Positions 60,239-64,000 of a DNA stretch of 64,000 bases are shown piece after piece. Below the pieces are notes generated by a model, which made no database searches, was not told the origin of the DNA, and saw nothing but the letters and a program-made list of their open reading frames with translations. The translations under genes were made by a program, and so were the position numbers. The DNA is from JBBDXS01 sp040902195 (GTDB lineage: Bacteria; Chloroflexota; Dehalococcoidia; DSTF01; RBG-16-68-14), in assembly GCA_040902195.1 (NCBI GenBank), contig JBBDXS010000019.1, positions 186,001 to 250,000 on the forward strand, read 5' to 3'. Positions within the stretch are counted from its first letter, which is position 1. The number at the start of each line of letters is the position of its first letter.

Positions 60239-60315
60239 TGGTCGGGGCGACTGGACTCGAACCAGCGACCTCCTGACCCCCAGTCAGGTGCCCTACCAAG
60301 CTGGGCCACGCCCCG
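60239..60315 (-). tRNA. trnP-GGG: tRNA-Pro (GGG anticodon)
   Basis: Minus-strand cloverleaf: acceptor stem CGGGGCG/CGCCCCG, anticodon stem CCTGA/TCAGG around loop CTGGGGG (anticodon GGG, reading CCC/CCU), T-loop GTTCGAGTC and an encoded CCA end. The only tRNA seen in the window. Confidence 0.93.
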
Positions 60316-60389
60316 GACCTTGGCTCCAGGGTATCCGCGCGCCGTGCTGTCCGTCAAACGATGCCGCCAGCTCTCATCACACGCTCGCG

Positions 60390-61259
60390 CTAGCGAATAG
60401 CCGCCAGCCACGCCGTCGCCAGGACCGCCGTCGCCATGCCGATCAGGCCGAAGCCGATCTGGTGCGCCGCCTGCCCCGGACGCACGACGTGCGCGCCGAT
60501 GGCGCCCCCAAGCAGCGCCGCCGCTAGCGCGGCACCGGTTGCGAAGGGTCGCCAGTCGTAGTCCAGGCGGAATCCGAGGGCTACCGCGAGCACCAGCGCG
60601 AGCGCGAAGCTGCCCCAGGCGAGCCGCCGCGTCGCGTCCGCGCCGATCGTGTGGGCAAGCCCGCGGACCCCGGCCCTCCTGTCGGCCGCGATGTCCGGAA
60701 GGGTGTTGGAGAGGTGAACAGCCAGGCCCGCCAGGGGTGCGAACGGGATCAGCCACCAGAGTTCGCTTGAGAACCGGTCAAGCGACACCCAGACCCAAAA
60801 GGGCAGCGCCGGCAACGCGATCATGAAGGGGACCGGGCTCAAGATGCTTCGCTTAAGACGGACGTTGTACGCCAGTCCCGCGGCCAGCCCAATGGCTCCA
60901 ACGGCCAGCGATAACGGGCCGAACGTGGCGGCGAGCACGCCTGCTACCAGCGCCGCACCGCCGGCGAGCAGCAGCGCCGTCCTCGGCTCGAGCAGCCCCT
61001 GAACGATCGGCTTGTACGGCTTCGTTTCGGCGTCCAGATCTCGGTCGCAGTAGTCGTTCGAGGCGCCGATGGCCGCCTGCGCGCAGAACATTGCGCCTGC
61101 GAGGCGGACGAGCGTCGAGCCCGCGGGGATGCCCTCATTGGCGATGGTTGCCAGGCCTATCGTCGCGGCAACGTTCAGCGCGACCGGGAAGGGGTGGATT
61201 ACGCGTGCCGCCCGGATAACGCGGCCGAGAGATCGTTCGGCGCCTCGTCCCTCCATCAC
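60390..61259 (-). CDS. UbiA-family prenyltransferase
   Basis: A 289-residue membrane enzyme with eight or nine helices. The first Asp-rich motif is NDYCDRDLD (68-76) and the second DIAADRRAG; both bind the Mg-diphosphate of a prenyl donor. UbiA members make quinones, haem O, chlorophylls, tocopherols and archaeal-type lipids; the aromatic acceptor cannot be named from sequence. No neighbouring quinone gene is visible. It lies on the minus strand between tRNA-Pro and the unknown membrane protein. Confidence 0.87.
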   Translation of the reverse strand: MMEGRGAERSLGRVIRAARVIHPFPVALNVAATIGLATIANEGIPAGSTLVRLAGAMFCAQAAIGASNDYCDRDLDAETKPYKPIVQGLLEPRTALLLAGGAALVAGVLAATFGPLSLAVGAIGLAAGLAYNVRLKRSILSPVPFMIALPALPFWVWVSLDRFSSELWWLIPFAPLAGLAVHLSNTLPDIAADRRAGVRGLAHTIGADATRRLAWGSFALALVLAVALGFRLDYDWRPFATGAALAAALLGGAIGAHVVRPGQAAHQIGFGLIGMATAVLATAWLAAIR

Positions 61260-61380
61260 GTGTCCATCATGATCGGTCAGCTGTCCTGGATCGGGCTAAC
61301 AATAGCGGTAACCGCACCGCCGCCGTCGAACGCAGATGTGTAAAGGTGGAGGCGAGCTGGGGTGTCCGCCCGGCTGGCCG

Positions 61381-62205
61381 CTAGCCGAGCACGCGGCCGA
61401 GAACGACGATCAGTACGCCGGCCGCCGTTACGAGCGTAAACTCCCCGGCGATGCGCCGGTCCAGGTCACCCGTTAAGTGGTGCTGCACGAGGCCGGTCGA
61501 GAGGTAGAAGCCAAGTAGGAGCACAATTGCCGAGAGGAACTCCTCGAGGGGGATGAAGTAAAGCGCCCAGCGCGCTTCCGCCACGACAAGTCCGATCACG
61601 CCCGCGAACACGAGCGCGCGGTAGGCGTCCGCCTCAGCCTCGCGGAACAGCTCGATGGCGAGCAGCATGCTGAACAGTCCGGTCGCAAACGCCGCAGGCA
61701 GCAGGTCGACGTCGAACTCGAAGACAACAGCGTAGAACCCGAACGCCGCGACGTACGTGAGGACGTGCAGCGCCAGCCGCCCGAACGCGAACGAAGGCCC
61801 GTGGCTTACCGACGCGTACTCGCCGTAGAGCGCCCCGGCGAACAGGACCGACGCGCCCAGCACTGCGGGTACCGTCTGGTAGCCGTCGACGACCTCCTCC
61901 AGGAAGAGGCCGCTCGCCAGCGCGAAGAGCACCGGGATGAACAGGAAGGGCGCCGTATCGGCCAGGCCGCGCAGCTCGACGCGCGGGTGCGTGCGCAGGA
62001 TGCCGTCGGTGCCGAGGCCAACGAGCGCGACCATCGCGAGCAGGATCCAGGGCTGCGTCGGCTCCACCGCCAGGTACAGCGCGAGACCAATGCCGTAGAC
62101 GGCCGCCAGCAGCGGGATCGGCGCAGAGCGCGGCAGCCCGCTCAGGTCGAACGTCGCGTAGTCATCGTGCGGCCAGCTCGTGCGGTCGAGCGTCGTCTGT
62201 GCCAT
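61381..62205 (-). CDS. Uncharacterised integral membrane protein
   Basis: A 274-residue protein with about eight hydrophobic helices between residue 25 and the end, and a short polar N-terminus (MAQTTLDRTSWPHDD). No charge pattern or motif identifies it. ATGs at 62262 and a TTG at 62289 are in frame; none has a clear Shine-Dalgarno sequence, so the start is uncertain. It lies between the mfd and ubiA-like genes. Confidence 0.6.
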   Translation of the reverse strand: MAQTTLDRTSWPHDDYATFDLSGLPRSAPIPLLAAVYGIGLALYLAVEPTQPWILLAMVALVGLGTDGILRTHPRVELRGLADTAPFLFIPVLFALASGLFLEEVVDGYQTVPAVLGASVLFAGALYGEYASVSHGPSFAFGRLALHVLTYVAAFGFYAVVFEFDVDLLPAAFATGLFSMLLAIELFREAEADAYRALVFAGVIGLVVAEARWALYFIPLEEFLSAIVLLLGFYLSTGLVQHHLTGDLDRRIAGEFTLVTAAGVLIVVLGRVLG

Positions 62206-62347
62206 GAGTGCATCTTGAGGGTCTTTGAGCTTACATAAGCCCAGCCACCAAGCTTCGGCCATTCTAGGCGGCAGGGCCCTCTCGGTCAAACGAAGAGGCT
62301 GGCTGCGAGTCGCGAGCGAGTTCCACGCCCGGTCGTTTGGGCTTCGC

Positions 62348-64000
62348 TTAGGTATTTACGGAAGCTAAGGAGGCCTCTTGCGCCAGTTTCGTCATCACAC
62401 GTTCGAGCGCGTCCTGCCAACCCTCGCCCAGCGCGCCGAGGTCGAGCCGGGCCTGCGACGCTCCTGCCTTCAGGCCGGGTATACGTGCGCCAGCGAACAC
62501 CTCGCGCGGCACGAGGCCGTCCTCGATGCGAACGACGAGCTCGTCGCCTTCCCGCTGTACGGCTGAGGCGTTCGCCTTCTTCGCCAGCGCCCGGATGCGG
62601 ACGACGAACAGGAGGTTGCGCGCCGGCGCCGGGGCCGGCCCGAAGCGGTCGTCCAGCTCCTGCGCGACCGACTCCGCTTCTTCCGGCGACTCGACTTCGG
62701 CCATGCGCTGGTAGAGCGCCAGGCGCACGTTCAGGTCGCCGACATACGCCGACGGGAGGTGCGCCGAGAACGGCAGGTCGATCGTCAGCGAGGGCTGCTG
62801 CGTCTTCGGCACGGGCGGGGTGCGCCCCTCGCGTAGCGCCTTCAGCCGCTCGACGGCGTCGGAGAGCAAACGCACGTACAGGTCGAAGCCGACAGCGCCG
62901 ATGTGCCCGCTCTGCTCCGCCCCGAGCAGGTTGCCGGCGCCCCGGATTTCCAGGTCGCGCAGCGCGATCTGGAAGCCAGACCCCAGTTCCGTCGCCTGGA
63001 AGATCGCCTGGAGCCGCTTCTGCGCCTGCTCCGAAAGCGATCGGTACTTGTCGAACAGCAGGTACGCGTATGCGCGCGCCGCGCCGCGCCCGACGCGCCC
63101 GCGTAGCTGATAGAGCTGCGCCAGCCCGAGCCGGTCCGCGCGGTCGATGATGATCGTGTTCACGTTCGGGATGTCCAGCCCGGACTCGATGATCGTCGTG
63201 CATACCAGGACGTCGACCCGTCCGTCTACGAAATCGACCATCACGCGTTCGAGCTGCTCCTCCGGCTGCTGTCCGTGCCCGATGCTGATCGCCGCTTCCG
63301 GCACGAGGTCGCTCAGCTTGCGCGCTACGGCCTCGATGTCCTGCACGCGGTTATGCACGAAGTAGACCTGCCCGCCGCGCTCCAGCTCGCGCACGATCGC
63401 GTCGCGCACCAGCTTGTCGTCCGACTCCGAGACGTAGGTCTTGATCGGCAGGCGCTGCTCGGGTGGCGTCTCCATCGTCGACATGTCCCGGATACCCGTC
63501 AGCGACATGTGCAGCGTTCGCGGGATCGGCGTCGCCGAGAGCGTCAGCACGTCGACCTCGCGGCGCATCTGCTTCAGCCGCTCCTTGTGCGCCACGCCGA
63601 AGCGCTGCTCCTCATCGATGATCGCGAGGCCCAGGTTTTTGATCGCGACGTCCTTCTGCAGCAGACGGTGCGTGCCGATCACGATGTCGACCGAGCCGTC
63701 CTTCAGCCCCTCGATCGTCTCGCGCTGCTCCTTGTCCGACCGGAAGCGCGACAGCATGTCGACCCGCGCCGGAAATCCCGACAGCCGCTCGCGGAACGTG
63801 TTGTAGTGTTGCTGCGCCAGCACCGTCGTCGGCACAAGCATCGCCACCTGGCGGCCGTCCGTGATCGCCTTGAACGCCGCGCGCACAGCGACCTCCGTCT
63901 TGCCGTAGCCGACATCGCCGCAAACGACGCGGTCCATCGGGCGGTCGTGCTCCATATCGGCCTTCACGGCGCACACCGCCGCGAGCTGGTCCGGCGTCTC
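62348..64000 (-). CDS. mfd: Transcription-repair coupling factor Mfd (C-terminal part)
   Basis: The frame is open at the window edge, so this is the last 550 residues of a protein normally about 1100-1200 long. It begins just before helicase motif I (VVCGDVGYGKTEVA) and contains IIDEEQRFGVAHKE (Walker B-like DEEQ), LTLSATPIPRTLH, and RADRLGLAQLYQLRGRVGRG, as in RecG-like translocases. The C-terminal D7 domain follows (LPEAYVGD-type segment, here LPSAYVGDLNVRLALYQRM). Mfd removes stalled RNA polymerase at DNA damage and recruits UvrA. TAA stop. Confidence 0.95.
   Translation of the reverse strand, partial: ETPDQLAAVCAVKADMEHDRPMDRVVCGDVGYGKTEVAVRAAFKAITDGRQVAMLVPTTVLAQQHYNTFRERLSGFPARVDMLSRFRSDKEQRETIEGLKDGSVDIVIGTHRLLQKDVAIKNLGLAIIDEEQRFGVAHKERLKQMRREVDVLTLSATPIPRTLHMSLTGIRDMSTMETPPEQRLPIKTYVSESDDKLVRDAIVRELERGGQVYFVHNRVQDIEAVARKLSDLVPEAAISIGHGQQPEEQLERVMVDFVDGRVDVLVCTTIIESGLDIPNVNTIIIDRADRLGLAQLYQLRGRVGRGAARAYAYLLFDKYRSLSEQAQKRLQAIFQATELGSGFQIALRDLEIRGAGNLLGAEQSGHIGAVGFDLYVRLLSDAVERLKALREGRTPPVPKTQQPSLTIDLPFSAHLPSAYVGDLNVRLALYQRMAEVESPEEAESVAQELDDRFGPAPAPARNLLFVVRIRALAKKANASAVQREGDELVVRIEDGLVPREVFAGARIPGLKAGASQARLDLGALGEGWQDALERVMTKLAQEASLASVNT

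Noticed and set aside
60184..60756. N-terminal extension of the LLM gene
   Set aside because: It would translate straight through tRNA-Pro(GGG) and the start of the UbiA gene; the flavin-fold homology begins at 60183.
1..64000. CRISPR arrays, insertion sequences, prophage or rRNA
   Set aside because: No regularly spaced repeats, transposase or integrase motifs or rRNA segments were seen; only one tRNA was found.

Overview
The window is a gene-dense, high-GC bacterial chromosome segment with short or overlapping gene junctions. No ribosomal RNA or phylogenetic marker allows firm placement. Two luciferase-like flavin oxidoreductases, LigD/Ku end joining, a c-di-AMP riboswitch and steroid-type acyl oxidation genes fit an aerobic, Dehalococcoidia-like member of Chloroflexota. 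That placement is an inference. There is no CRISPR array, insertion sequence or prophage.

Layout. 1-1242 is the end of a membrane protein with a CopD-like tail and a c-type cytochrome domain. 1243-18357 (minus) is a 15-gene exopolysaccharide or O-antigen-type operon: initiating sugar phosphotransferase, Gfo/Idh/MocA dehydrogenase and DegT aminotransferase, Wzz-like, Wzx-like and Wzy-like proteins, a methyltransferase, five glycosyltransferases, a nucleotidyltransferase-kinase fusion, a NodB-like protein and a FemAB-like transferase. Most junctions are ATGA or TGATG overlaps. A strong intrinsic terminator sits in the operon leader. 18619-25460 holds two response regulators and a GGDEF-like membrane protein, all with degenerate signature residues, around an unusual LLM oxidoreductase / ATP-grasp / HAD operon and a beta-helix lipoprotein. 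25550-31335 (minus) is a DNA end-joining cluster: DUF72, a ligase-like protein with altered catalytic motifs, Ku and three-domain LigD.

31519-33446 is a c-di-AMP (ydaO/yuaA-type) riboswitch with its own promoter ahead of a trehalose-phosphate-synthase-family gene. uppP follows. 34778-40697 (minus) carries galT, galK, a GH36 alpha-galactosidase and a sphingosine-phosphate-lyase-like PLP enzyme. 41132-44586 holds a GGDEF/GAF/HD-GYP protein and a membrane-bound GNAT-like protein.

44739-58775 (minus) is one long operon that opens with a TetR regulator. It encodes a KshA-like Rieske oxygenase, an amidohydrolase, two OB-fold (DUF35) proteins, two thiolase-fold proteins lacking the thiolase Cys and His, acyl-CoA synthetase, crotonase, acyl-CoA dehydrogenase, a CYP125-like P450, a nitronate-monooxygenase-like enzyme and an RND/MMPL exporter. 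Together they look like a pathway for oxidising and shortening a steroid- or terpenoid-like acyl side chain. The last part has a repeat patch, an LLM oxidoreductase, tRNA-Pro(GGG), a UbiA prenyltransferase, an unknown membrane protein and the C-terminal half of Mfd.

Several convergent pairs share their stop codons through CTAG or CTAA. The clearest points for follow-up are the riboswitch-GT20 unit, the phosphorylation-independent-looking regulators, the motif-altered ligase and the aldolase-like thiolase/OB set.
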